64,000 bases of DNA. It comes from Letharia columbiana (Eukaryota > Ascomycota > Lecanoromycetes > Lecanorales > Parmeliaceae). This document shows, one piece after another, positions 33,701-44,283 of the stretch. The notes under the pieces are model-generated. The model saw only the letters and a list, made by a program, of their open reading frames with translations, searched no databases and was not told the origin of the DNA. Position 1 is the first letter of the stretch, and each line of letters begins with the position of its first letter. Both the position numbers and the translations under genes were made by a program. The stretch lies in assembly GCF_014066305.1 (NCBI RefSeq), contig NW_023501086.1:275001-339000 (forward strand). Direction: 5' to 3'.

Positions 33701-36086
33701 CAGGCTGAAGGGGTTGTCAACCACACGGGCGACCTTCACTATGGCCATAGGCCACATTGCTGACATCATTTCGGCGAACACGGTCCGCTGGATCATGGCG
33801 GACTGGGCATATCCATACGCTGCGCTGGAAACCATAGTGTCGATACTTTGTCCTAGATTCATTAATGCCTCGAGCTCGAAGCGGAGGGCAAAGACTTCGG
33901 CAGTAGGCGTCAGGACGCGCCATGGTGTCACAACCTCCTCTTTCTCGAGTAACCAGCCAGATATCGCGATGATTACGCGGAGACGGCGAGTGTCGGTAGC
34001 AGCTTCGATGGATTCATCATGCTCTTTACGTTCACCATGGACTGGAAGGAAGGCAAAGTCTTGCACCTCTGCTGAGATATTCTGCATCATTTCGCCGGTC
34101 ATACGCCCTCCGTAAGCTCCAAATAGACTGCCGACTAAATAGGTGCTGCCAGCGACGGTGCCCAGGTAGCCTGCTGCAGCGGTAGCTCCGAGACCGAGGC
34201 CCGTCATCACGCTGCCGACACCTGCTGCCATCTGTTTGCATCGCACTCGATCAGAAAATTATCAATCAAGATACTGGGGACGGTTAGCTTACCATTGGAG
34301 CAGCCATGCCGCCTGAAAGCCCCACGACGGCTGCGCCGGCTATCTGGGCAAGCCTTATCTTCCACTTGCGCGAGTTCTCGCTTTCCTCTGAGGTCTTTTT
34401 CAACAGCTCCTGGTCTGCTTGAATTTGCTTAGCAGCTTCCAACAAGCCCTTTGCCGTCTTCTCTTCGTCATCGCGCAGGTAGTTAAGACCAAGCTTCATA
34501 CTTGATGTTAGATAAAGTAGTAGCACCCGTGATGCAGCGTTGTAGTGCTCCAAGCTCAGAAGTATCAGGAGTATCGAGTGGAGGACAAGTGTACGTTTCT
34601 GCATAGGCAATTTCGTAAGTGGTGTTTGGATCCGTGGGAACAATTGTTCGAGTTTTGGCGGTCTATACTCTCCCTGCTTTGCGCCGGTATCGATTTTCTG
34701 GACTGGTCTTCCTTCTGTTATTGGGGTAGTCGTAGTCTTTGATCCCTGCGTTGAGGCCTTTGCCTTCTGCTTCGACGTAGTCTCCTTCGAATTGACCGCT
34801 TCACCCACGCGCTGTATGACAACCTCTCGCCAATCATCGAACCATTGGAGGGCATTCTTCTTCAACTCCTTGACCTTGGGTGTCGCAAGCTCTTTCTCAC
34901 GTTCCTCGCGCGCCTTGTTTTCCTTGTCGTATTGGCTGACATCAACAGTGCCGGGGTCGTAGTCTATGTTGGCGAATCTTTCTTCTTCACTCTGGCCCTC
35001 TTGACCGAGGTCTTTCAATGTAGCTGCAGCATCAAAGTTGCTCTCGATCATCTTCCGCATAGTCTCAGAAATGCTTGCAATAAGTAGAGTGAGATCTGCC
35101 CGTTCAGACTCTGACAAGAAAGACTTTAGATCCTTCTCCTCCTCCGCGACTTTGTGCGCCGGCGTATCCTCATCCTCCACTTTGTGCGCCGGCTTATCCT
35201 CATCCTCCTCTTTTGCATCTTGTCCTTTTGTACCGGCAGCTGTAGACTTCGCAGCAGATTCTGAGGACTTGCGCGGTGCTAAGGATGGCCTTCTTGATTG
35301 AGAGGCTGGTGATCCATCGCTTGTCTTCTTTGGGCCTAGCTTTGGAGGCTTTGGTTTCTGGTCGGCGCCTGTTGGATTGTTCGCGGGTGATGACTCTTTG
35401 CGTGGTGCCACGGAGGGTCTGTGTGCTGGCGACGGCGCAGGAGATTGGTCGTCAGTCTTATTAGGAGGGAGCTTAGGAGGCTTTGGTTTCTGGGCGGTGT
35501 CCGTTGGCTTGGCGGCCGGTGCGGATTCTTTGCGGGGGGCCGCAGAGGGTCTCCGTGCTGGGGAGGGTGCTGTAGTTTCTGTTTCCTTGACGGCGGCCGT
35601 CGACGCCTTGCGAGGTGCCAGAGAAGGCTTCCGATCCGGAGCGGCGTCTGTAGCTTTGACAGCAGGAGTCGATCCTTTACGCGGTGCTGCAGACGGCCTG
35701 CGTGCTGTAGAAGGCGCTGGGGACTCGGCGGGTTTGGTGGCAGGAGTTGGGGCCTTGCTGGGTGCTAAGGATGACTTGCGCTCAGGAGCGGCATTGCTAG
35801 GCTTGGCCGCAGGGGTCGACGTCTTGGGAGGTGTCTTAGCAGGGTTCGGTTTCTGCGAAGGCGTGGAAGCCGCATTGCTCTGTTTGGGTGGGGGCTTGGG
35901 TACATCCTTTTGTGGTTGGGCAGTAGCTGCCTTGGCTGGTGTAGTGGACGGTTTGGTCGTGGGAGTTGAGGACTTAGAGGGCGCTGTTGTAGGCTTCTTC
36001 GGGGCGGTCGTCTGCTTGTTTGCTGTGGGGGGAACATTCTTCTTCTTAGGAGGCAGTTTAGGAATCTTCTTCTTCTGTTCCGGCAT
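30743..36086 (-). CDS. Giant DUF726 (Mil1/TMCO4-type) alpha/beta hydrolase with long low-complexity arms
   Basis: One gene of 1709 residues in three exons: 34293-36086, 33300-34231, 30743-33146; the sum is divisible by three. Residues about 1-300 are Lys/Pro/Ala/Thr-rich (PKLPPKKKNVPPTANK) and carry repeats of RRPSAAPRK / RKSSLAPSK type. The DUF726 core follows: a helical part, a glycine-rich membrane-like stretch (LSGGMAAPM spliced to MAAGVGSVMTGLGLGATAAA), and the hydrolase part with nucleophile elbow TLVGYSLGARVIWSCL. The third join, GHLKYR to YLVGSILQKIGFEDL, is the family's usual end. A tail of about 800 residues then runs as alternating charged, Ala-rich amphipathic sequence with repeated Tyr-Ile/Leu-Pro-x-Phe-Gly motifs. 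The family includes yeast Mil1 and animal TMCO4, membrane-linked hydrolase-like proteins; lipid-surface binding by the tail is inference. Confidence 0.88.
31814..32525 (-). repeat. Three degenerate Y-[IL]-P-x-F-G motif repeats in the tail of the DUF726 protein
   Basis: The tail contains GYIPTSYIPGFGAAGKG (about 32499-32525), GVTSYIPSFGLGGSSKK (about 32017-32043) and AGYSSYLPHFGYGNSTP (about 31814-31850), each between charged Ala/Lys-rich segments. A fourth, weaker copy (KYVPNSQGLGG) follows nearer the C-terminus. Confidence 0.75.
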
Positions 36087-37633
36087 CGTTCAATGGAATA
36101 ATATTTGGTGGTGAAATATGCCTGTGGCTGGTGAAGCTGCAAGACTAAGAGTATCCAAAAGGGGATTGTTTGCCTTTCCAAGGAAGTGGCAGTGCGGGGT
36201 TGCTAAGCGCGTGACGCGCCTGCCAAAATGATATCATACAAGTAACAACAATCTACATGTACTATAACGCCAAGGCCAGAAGCAAATCCATCTTCTCGCC
36301 TTTCCTATATCTACAGTGTATTTACTTTGTCTTCCCTATGAAAAAGGAGACTGTAGAAGAGCGTTGCTTACTACTCCTTTGCTTAATCTATCCTAGGAAG
36401 TCACTCATCTCACCATGGGTGTGTGCAGCCAACATAGCAATGGCTTATCTTCCTACTGTTGTACTATCTCGACCGATCCAAGGGAAGATTGGAATAATTG
36501 GGATCAATAGTCGGGCAGCTCCCGTACCCTAACGATGCCTCGTCTGGTCGTTTAATCCTGGATATACTGAGAGAATTTCGGGATTCTCCGTACACCAAAA
36601 AGTGACTGCGTTCGAAAATGCCGTAGAAACGGCACCAAACAGGTTGAGATGTTTCCGTGACTTGGATTTCTAAGCAACCCTTTCTTGCTCCCTTCACCGC
36701 GACTTGTAACTTCTCAAGGCACTCTTACGTCAGTGGAGAATCCAGCCTGAGAACATACATTTCGATCTTCAATATCTTTTCCAGAAACTTCTGTTGCGAT
36801 TGGCTGGTTCGATACGATAACTTGCCGCTCGTTGATACAGAACGTAGAGGTTTCGACCTTCAGTCCTCAAATGTTCAACAAGTGGATCATCTCAAGAACC
36901 CCTGTTAACTTCCTCTGGTCGTGGTGCGACCGTTCATTCCTATTTCGGATGCATAAGGTGAGCTAGGTCTCTCGAATGAGACAAGGTTGCGCCTAGTTTG
37001 CTTACATTGGTAGGCTGACCGACACTACAATGCCGAATGAATTCATGGCGGGCAAGATTGTCCACACGAACCTCTCGACTGCGGTGCGAAAGACCTCGCT
37101 TCTATGCTAGCTGTTATTGGCATTGAATGCCATGTCTATCTCTTCTTTGCTGATGAGCAGATACCGTTAGCTCCTAAATTCTGTTGAACGCAGAATCCGA
37201 TCTCAGCGCATGGCCAGTGTCAGAGCAAGGCTCGCTGTTCAATTCAATAGCCAACAATCGGAATTTCTTATGAAATTTTCTTCGTCGGGATGGCTCGGAA
37301 ATTTCAACGATAATGAAGAGCAGGACTAGGATGGGAAGGGGGGGAAAGACCCCACTGGGCGTGACCTGGAAGCCTCGATTTCGTATAGAGTGTTTGTGAA
37401 CAGGAAGGGAACTGACGGAATATGTTTTCGTAGTAGGAATAGAAGCCTCTCCCAACATGAGGAGTAGCTACCTATCCTCGGAATTGTCGTTCTCGTTGTC
37501 GTTCTACTGTCACCTTGGAAAGCTCAGCCCTAATTGTCTTCTGTTCTGTCGACGCTTTGAAGTTCCCTACCCTCCTCTGAGACCAAGCCTTATCTCCAAT
37601 TCCAAGCAATAACCCAACGAAACTGTTTCAAGA
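36087..37633. other. Intergenic region upstream of two divergent genes
   Basis: About 1.5 kb between the DUF726 gene (-) and the SET gene (+). Short open frames only; no motif or RNA gene recognised. Confidence 0.45.
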
Positions 37634-38527
37634 ATGTACACGATCAGATCCATACCCGGAAAGGGACAAGGTATGTTTGCCAACAAAGATATCAAAGCAG
37701 GTAGTCGCATACTCGCCGACGAGTTGCTGCTCTCGATTGCAGAGAGCAAGATAGATGAAGGCATTGGGGAAAGGATAAGCGTGTCTCTTCACGGTCTGCC
37801 TCCGGAACAGCAGCAGCAGTTCGAGACATTGCACTGCCCAGATCACCCCACCTGGACGCCTGCGGTGAGCAGATTCCTAGCGAACTGTTTTGAGGTGGAA
37901 GCCCCGGGATCAGGCATATTCTTGAAAGCTTCGCGCATCAATAACTCTTGTTTTCCGAATGCTTTTTTCTCGTGGAACCAAAATCTGCACCGCCTGACTG
38001 TTCACGCTATGGTGGATATCCCCATAGGTGACGAAATCACAGTCTGCTACATCTTTCCATTCTACTCTCTGCAAATTCGCCGGGACTTGTTCCGCGAACA
38101 CTACGTATTTGAGTGCGACTGTTCAGCTTGTCACGTTGAAACCGGAATTGGCCGACGCGGTGAGTTCCGTCGTCGAAGGATGGAAACCCTTTATACGGCC
38201 ATCGATAAAACCAATGATGGTCCCAGCAACAACGACCAAAAGGAATTGGAAATGGTCCTTGAGTTCATCAGATTGGCAGAGGATGAACGATTGGACGGCC
38301 AATTCCTCTCGTGCATATACAGTCGTGCAAAGAAATGTTATGACGATCGCGGTTCAGAGCAATTGGCGCTGGAATATGCGGAGATGGAGGTTGAGACGAA
38401 TATGCGACTCCTTGGCGACGACCACGCCGACACGCAGGAGAGCGCGAGGGATTTGGATGAATTGAAGACTAGGCTGGCGATGGTGCAGCAAACGGAGGAG
38501 AACGGTGAGAACTTGGGGGCTTTGTGA
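37634..38527 (+). CDS. SET-domain protein (SMYD-like)
   Basis: Single-exon protein of 297 residues. The SET fold is visible from the N-terminus: RSIPGKGQGMFANKDIKAGS is the first strand pair, KASRINNSCFPNAFFSWNQN is the pseudoknot segment (usually NHSCxPN; here the His is Asn), and IPIGDEITVCYIFPF matches the GEEI..sY motif. A post-SET-like CDCSACH follows YVFE. The last 110 residues are helical and acidic. Such proteins methylate lysines on histones or other proteins using S-adenosylmethionine, but many fungal SMYD-like members are untested. The NHS to NNS change is found at a position that contacts cofactor, so activity is uncertain. Confidence 0.85.
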   Translation: MYTIRSIPGKGQGMFANKDIKAGSRILADELLLSIAESKIDEGIGERISVSLHGLPPEQQQQFETLHCPDHPTWTPAVSRFLANCFEVEAPGSGIFLKASRINNSCFPNAFFSWNQNLHRLTVHAMVDIPIGDEITVCYIFPFYSLQIRRDLFREHYVFECDCSACHVETGIGRRGEFRRRRMETLYTAIDKTNDGPSNNDQKELEMVLEFIRLAEDERLDGQFLSCIYSRAKKCYDDRGSEQLALEYAEMEVETNMRLLGDDHADTQESARDLDELKTRLAMVQQTEENGENLGAL

Positions 38528-39866
38528 AGAAAGACAGCTAAGAGCGAGGGCCAAAGTCTGGGCTGTTTATTGGTAGGGTTGAGTATGAATTGATGACATT
38601 GTCAAATAATTACGAGGATGGCAGGCCATGTCTCGGGCACCCTGTTGCATTCAAACTATTTGCGCGCGCGTCTACGGGTTCTACCAAGTTTGCTAACCCT
38701 GGGACACGGTTGCTGATTCTATGAAGCACCGTCATCACCATTCGAATTTACGCCGAATGAATGCTTGTCTCAGAAATAGGTACATCGTTCAAGGCCTGCA
38801 GTACTCTCATGCCCAGTTTTATTCCCTGTGTAAGAATCGTGGGTCGAGAATATCCTTCGATGCAACCATTGTTCGGTTTGCCTTCCTGCTAGTTTTGCTC
38901 GTGACAGCCAATGCGCAATCTTTCACACAAAATGATACAAATACGGGCCACCTAGCGGCGTTGGATGATAGTAGTCGCTATCCTTTTCCTCGTGAAAGGA
39001 TTTCCAGCTTGTCAACTTTAGAATTTGAGGCACTTCGGCAGGGGTCATTCCGATTTTTTTCGCTGTTTTGCCTTTCAGAAACTCTTATCGCAGAAGTGGG
39101 AATAATGTTCTTTGTGACACAGTCCTCTTTCCCAAAAGGCTGAAAACCGTCTCCTCTGTCCCAGTGCTGGCAAATCAAGTACCACTTGCTGGTTTCGTGC
39201 CATCATTGCTATTTGGACCTCCGTCCCAAGACTCTGTTCCGATGACTGCCGATAGATCGTCAGACTTCAAGGTTCAAAAACGCAAAATTTTGAGCCGAGC
39301 CTTGACCGTTGTAGAAAACGCCGTGTACTTCTGCGCTGCAGGACTAATTTTTTCGGTAACCCTGGCATCCCGTTTCAAGTGCTGCAGAGACCGCACTGTC
39401 AGTGTTGGTATACCAGCAACATGCCATCTCAGCCATCTTTCGACACCAGCATCCATTTGCCCCTGGGGTCGAGTGCTTCATTAGCACCCCCACCTAATTC
39501 GGTGCTCTGTACTAATACGAGTTGCAGCCTGCAAGGTTCATCCGCTCACAGCAGATTACAAAACCGAATCAGGCAAGGCCAGTAACAGACGTTCGACGAA
39601 AGGATGTTATCCTTGTCAGTGAACTTGCTTATGTAGCCATTGAGAGGACTCTCGTATCGAGTGAGGAGCCGGAACTTTCCATACGTCAGGTTTCGAGGTC
39701 GCAGCGTCTTCGATGATATCGAGTGAGAAGTCACTGTTCGCTATGACAAGAATGTCGAAGTCGGAACGTTTACTAAAACTGCAATTGTTTCGTTTTTTTC
39801 GGTTTTTTTTCATTTGCGGTGGTTGCTAACAGAACTTCCTTCAAGGTCAAATTACTGGACGTCGAC
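38528..39866. other. Intergenic region
   Basis: About 1.3 kb. The open frame 38721-39143 (+) contains a hydrophobic stretch (FAFLLVLLVTANAQ), but it lies about 50 residues inside and has no supporting context. No gene is called. Confidence 0.4.
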
Positions 39867-40171
39867 ATGTTAATTAGAGACATTGGACTTCTGAGCATGC
39901 CGTTCGAGATTCGAGATGAGGTTCTATAGCGACTACTTCGGGAGGGCGCGAGGCTCACGAAAAGGCTGTCGAGCACGAAAAAGAGCTGAGTCTGTGCCTT
40001 CCCTAATTGTTGGAATTTGCGGAGACTATCGAAAAATCGTTAGTGAAAGTAAGGGACTTGTGGGGGTTTAAAGTAGTCCTGAGGGTGGAGTTCATTGATT
40101 CTGATGGAGATCCTGAATTGATGGAACCCGAACGACGGGCCGGTACTTTAGGTTGGGGGGGTTATGGTTGA
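39867..40171 (+). pseudogene. Remnant of a 2EXR/F-box-like protein
   Basis: MLIRDIGLLSMPFEIRDEVL, a TAG, RLLREGARLTKRLSS, a TGA after KKS, then in a shifted frame ELSLCLP, a TAA, and LLEFAETIEKSLVKVRDLWG with VVLRVEFIDSDGDPELMEPE. The LPxEIRDxI/V core is the signature of the 2EXR family. Stops interrupt it three times. The same family is intact at 44284-45198 and decayed at 48635-49536. Confidence 0.6.
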
Positions 40172-40773
40172 ATGAATGATGAGCCTGTTTTCCTGAACGT
40201 TGTGCTTCGATGTATCAAGCAGGCGAGAAGCTTAGGAGGATTGATTCGTCCGCAAGACAGCCCGCCCAGCTCAGCCCTGCGAATTACGATGGCGCACTCT
40301 GTCGAGTAATGTCGCATCCTATTACTTCATCATTCATTTAATTGCCACAAATTGTCAAACAGATAGTCTTCGTCATCGACAGGTAACAGCTAAGATCAAT
40401 CCGGTTCACGAAGCTCAAGAACGTTAAGACAACATAGATAATGCCAGCTCTCTTCCGATTTAAGTCTCCTTTTGAATGCAATAAAAGGGGAATAGTCCTT
40501 CTGCCATCAGATGCACTCGTCAGTATCTTTAGGACCGACTGGTAAATGTCGTAAGATCATTGTGCTCAACACTCTTGTAGCTGAACATCCTGAGCCTCAT
40601 TGTTTCTTCATTTGTTGGCACCTTACTTCTCGGCATTGTCTCGACACTCTCATTAACACTCTCAGAGTTTGCTCAATTTCAGTTTGCTTAATTTCTTCAC
40701 CACACATCAAAGAATCACGAAATTTCTACTTACTGATTACTCGTTACCGATTCCAGCTAGCAGAACGTCGTCT
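40172..40773. other. Intergenic region upstream of APH-like gene
   Basis: About 600 bases, AT-richer than its surroundings; probable promoter of the kinase-like gene. Confidence 0.45.
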
Positions 40774-42057
40774 ATGCCCGACCAAGCAGGCTTAGAATGG
40801 GTGGAGGGTACATGGGGCGAACAAAGACCGCAATGGACCAAGGAGCCATCGCTGGATATCGTCCTCCAAATTGCTTGCCATCACCTTGGCTTAGCTACTA
40901 GCCCAGAGACCACTATTGCTTTCCTCAGCCAGGGTGGATTCAACAAACTCTTCAAAATCACCTGCTCAATAGGCAATTTCGTCATGAGGGTCTCCTTGCC
41001 TGTGGATCCCTTTTACAAAACCGCTAGCGAAGTGACCACCCTTGACCTCATACAGCACCACACTACTATCCCTGTGCCAACTGTGATCGCACATGATGCT
41101 TCCAATGAGAACGAGCTCGGCTTTGAGTGGATACTTATGGAATACGTGTCTGGAGTCACGCTCGATGAGGCTTGGACCATGATGACATGGCTTGAGAAGT
41201 GCAAGCTGGTGGAGAGAATTGTCGATATATCATCGCAGCTGTTCCGGCTACGAAGTGAAACCATTGGCAACATCTACAGAGCAGATGATCCAGTCCCCAA
41301 CATTTCGGATCGGTCAATTCCAGATGATCATGGAGTAAGTTCGAAATACATGATGGGTCGAATCGTTTCCATGCCCTTCTTTTGGGCAACCCGCTTGTCA
41401 CTGGATATCCACCGAGGCCCGTTTAAGTCTAGCATGGATTGGTTGATGACAAGACTGGCGCTTCTGAAACATGACACTGAGCAGCCACTGCCTTCCGACG
41501 CCGACTCCGATGACGGAGAAGAGATAGACTTGAATAGGGAAATGATCACACTGCTTCTTCGACTTATGCCGCACTTCTTCCCGGCTGACGTGGAAGAAAG
41601 TGAGGGCTTTGGCCTCCGTCACGATGACATATCACGCCGGAATATTATGGTCGAACCTTATACAGGAGAGCTCACCGCACTCGTCGACTGGGAATGCGTT
41701 TCGATGGTACCACTGTGGAAAGTCTGCCAGCTCCCCTGGGTTCTAATATCACGCGAACGTACAACCGAACCTCAAAAGCATCGTTACACACACGAAGGCA
41801 ACGAAACCGATGAGTTGTACTTTATTCATCTCGAGGAGTACGAAAAGACATGTCTCCGACAGCTATTCTTCGAGCACATGGCAAAGCTCGAGCCGGCCTG
41901 GATGGAAATACATCGCCTGTCGGAAGCAAAGGCAGACTTTGACTATGCGGTTGAGAATTGCGATTGTGAGATACATCGCAAGCAGATCAGGACATGGTTG
42001 GAAAATGTGGTTGCTGGTAAAGAGCAGGATAGTCTTCGGGCTTTGATGTTGAAATGA
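40774..42057 (+). CDS. APH-family phosphotransferase-like protein
   Basis: Single-exon protein of 427 residues with the aminoglycoside-phosphotransferase/choline-kinase fold. FLSQGGFNKLFKITCSIG is the nucleotide loop, NFVMRVSLP carries the strand that normally holds a Lys (here Arg), GFEWILMEYVSGVTLDEAW is the hinge, GLRHDDISRRNIMVEPY is the catalytic loop HxDxxxxN (HDDISRRN), and LTALVDWECVSMVPLW is the metal-binding D-W-E. Fungi hold many such genes; substrates are usually unknown and antibiotic resistance should not be assumed. Start at 40774 (MPDQAGLEW) was preferred because no earlier ATG is in frame close to the domain. Confidence 0.85.
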   Translation: MPDQAGLEWVEGTWGEQRPQWTKEPSLDIVLQIACHHLGLATSPETTIAFLSQGGFNKLFKITCSIGNFVMRVSLPVDPFYKTASEVTTLDLIQHHTTIPVPTVIAHDASNENELGFEWILMEYVSGVTLDEAWTMMTWLEKCKLVERIVDISSQLFRLRSETIGNIYRADDPVPNISDRSIPDDHGVSSKYMMGRIVSMPFFWATRLSLDIHRGPFKSSMDWLMTRLALLKHDTEQPLPSDADSDDGEEIDLNREMITLLLRLMPHFFPADVEESEGFGLRHDDISRRNIMVEPYTGELTALVDWECVSMVPLWKVCQLPWVLISRERTTEPQKHRYTHEGNETDELYFIHLEEYEKTCLRQLFFEHMAKLEPAWMEIHRLSEAKADFDYAVENCDCEIHRKQIRTWLENVVAGKEQDSLRALMLK

Positions 42058-42283
42058 AATTGCAGCGTACATACCTGAGCTTAGACCAGATGCCTTAGGT
42101 TCGCTGAAGATTTCGGTCATACATGATCTTAGCACAATGAACATCAGCTTTGATTTGACCCTTTTTGAGGCATCTTTCTCGTTCGGAACGTCTCCACTTG
42201 GTACCTTAGCGCCACATCCCTAGACAGACGAATGCCATTATAATTTGAGATACCTCTAAAGATTACTGAAATCAATCAGAATG

Positions 42284-42481
42284 TTATTTAGGTTCGATCT
42301 TCACGCTTTTGATGTAATTCTCAGGTACTTGTAATTCGTGACCCTCTCGGTATGCGACCTTCATGATCACGGTGGAGTCACGGGGCGTACGACCTTTAAG
42401 ATACATTCGTTCTGTAGGTGTGCGACCAACAAGCCACCGTGGTCTTTGCTTGAGTTCGTGCCGAGTATGGTGTGTTGCCAT
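42284..42481 (-). CDS. Short basic hypothetical protein
   Basis: 65 codons from ATG to TAA. The C-terminal half (VIMKVAYREGHELQVPENYI) alternates hydrophobic and polar residues like beta strands. No domain recognised. It may be an exon rather than a whole gene. Confidence 0.3.
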   Translation of the reverse strand: MATHHTRHELKQRPRWLVGRTPTERMYLKGRTPRDSTVIMKVAYREGHELQVPENYIKSVKIEPK

Positions 42482-42902
42482 TCTGCAACATTACTTTGCT
42501 GCTTGGAAGGCTCAAGCAATCACGAATAAACGAATTTATTTGGGTACCAAGCCGACATTGTTTGTAGCCTTGCGCTCAACCTCTACTGGTGCGCTCAGGG
42601 GATCGAAGTCATCATGATGCAGTTCTGAAAGCTTGAGCAGATTTAGAGTAATAGACAGTACCGAAATGGACTTTTACTATTGTGAGACCAATTTTGCTCA
42701 TCTAATGTTACCTCGGTCGTAGACTTTTGGGATTCGGCCTACACCGGTGTAGTAAGCTGCGCTCATACAAGCCTTGAACGGACATGAACTCTCGATTGGA
42801 CATGCCTATGTAGCTAAGCTTCGGTCATATATCTGGGAGTTTGCTGACAATCTTCGGTCGCTTACCATCTTGGCAAGGTCGCCCTGCCCCCAGCCATCGA
42901 CA

Positions 42903-43208
42903 TTAGATGATCCTATTCTTCTCCAGTTCCGCGCGAACTTCCGCAGGCGTCCAAGCCTCTTCCTTGACCGGCACCAAGGCGATGGAGAGCGACTTCCCTG
43001 CAAATCTCTTCAACGAAGTGATGAGGGTCCCCCTGTTGATCTGCACGTGCAGGTTGTAGCATCGCGGATCTTTAGTAGTGACCGTTTGCATGTCTAAGCG
43101 GAAATTGCGGGTCTTGTAGACCGTAGTCTCAACCGATGGAAAGCCCGTGAGTTTTGAGTCTGGGATATTCGCAATGAACTCTTCGAGTTCGTTCTTAGCT
43201 TTCCCCAT
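42903..43208 (-). CDS. Hypothetical protein of 101 residues
   Basis: Complete frame from MGKAKNELEEFIANIPDSKL to a TAA. Sequence is well mixed, with ETTVYKTRNFRLDMQTVTTK and RCYNLHVQINRGTLITSLKR suggestive of a small alpha/beta protein. No signal peptide, membrane segment or known motif. It lies alone between the APH-like and 2EXR genes. Confidence 0.45.
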   Translation of the reverse strand: MGKAKNELEEFIANIPDSKLTGFPSVETTVYKTRNFRLDMQTVTTKDPRCYNLHVQINRGTLITSLKRFAGKSLSIALVPVKEEAWTPAEVRAELEKNRII

Positions 43209-44283
43209 GGTTTCTGCCTGTGACCGATCGGTGCTGATACCATACTGAAGAGCGTCTCTTCTACTGTTTAAGTAGCTATCAGGGAGTGACGAAAGTGATG
43301 CGGATCCATCTTAGTGTTGAGGAGGACCGTGTTGGAGTTGGTGTCATTATGCCTATTGTGCGACTGCATTGTGCACCTGCCGACCAAGTGACATAAATAA
43401 GGGCTTCTTATAACGTAGTAGCAATAATGCTCAACACTTCACACTGCAGCTTTTTCTGGAAGCTTACCCAAATTTATGAAACTTCTCAATGCATGCTGGT
43501 GTTAGGTTTGCGATGACTCTCAGCAATTGCTTGCACGCTACCGATTTTGGAAATTCTTCCAATTCTGTCCTTGAAGCTAGGTGCGGCGCCGGAGCCTGAG
43601 CCCCGTCCATTGCAACCTTTTACATTGGAGCTCAAGTGGTGACCATGAAGCCGACACCCCCCGCGCTTTGTAGCGCTCCTCTGAATCTCATAATCTTGAA
43701 AGCGAAAGCCAGAGGGTTGAATTCTATTCACGGCCGCATGTTCACTTCAGGTACCCATGACATTGGAGAAGTCTAGGACTTGGTTTGGAGGGGCTGATTA
43801 TCTGGTCGAGAGATAGGGCTGCGCTGATTGGTCGATAAAGCGCGGAAGAATGGGTCAATATAGCTAATACGTTGGTTCGTATGGCACGGAAGACTGTGAA
43901 CGCCCCAAGCAAGATTTGGGTTTTTAGGACAGTCATCATCTTCAGTTCTGTGTTGATGTTGAGATTCAGTCGCATGAAACGGGACTGAAGGTTTTGACTG
44001 CGCTTATCTAGAGCGAGTGATGGTGGCGGTTGGCTGAGTCCTTTGATTTGTGACACTTGAAGTTGTTTGTTCTGTCAACACACTGTTTCTCTGTGTTGGA
44101 CCACTTGACGCTTCGCATAAATATTTCCTCGTCTCTTACTCACTACTTCCTATTTCAAACCCCAATCGCTCGGTATTCATGACCACGAACGGTGACATTG
44201 ATCGTCACACCACTGAAATATCGATATTACCACAGTGTCAGGGCCTCCACTCCTTCATAAGTTCTCGTTTCCCCATCTACACA
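43209..44283. other. Intergenic region
   Basis: About 1.1 kb. The frame 43742-44056 (-) has no recognisable feature. The right part should hold the 2EXR gene promoter. Confidence 0.4.

Noticed and set aside
35377..36114. Gly/Ala/Leu-rich plus-strand open frame of 245 codons
   Set aside because: Antisense shadow of the Pro/Lys/Ala-rich N-terminal arm of the DUF726 gene.
38721..39143. Possible secreted protein with a hydrophobic FAFLLVLLVTANA stretch
   Set aside because: The hydrophobic part is about 50 residues from the start, no in-frame ATG gives a normal signal peptide, and surrounding DNA looks non-coding.
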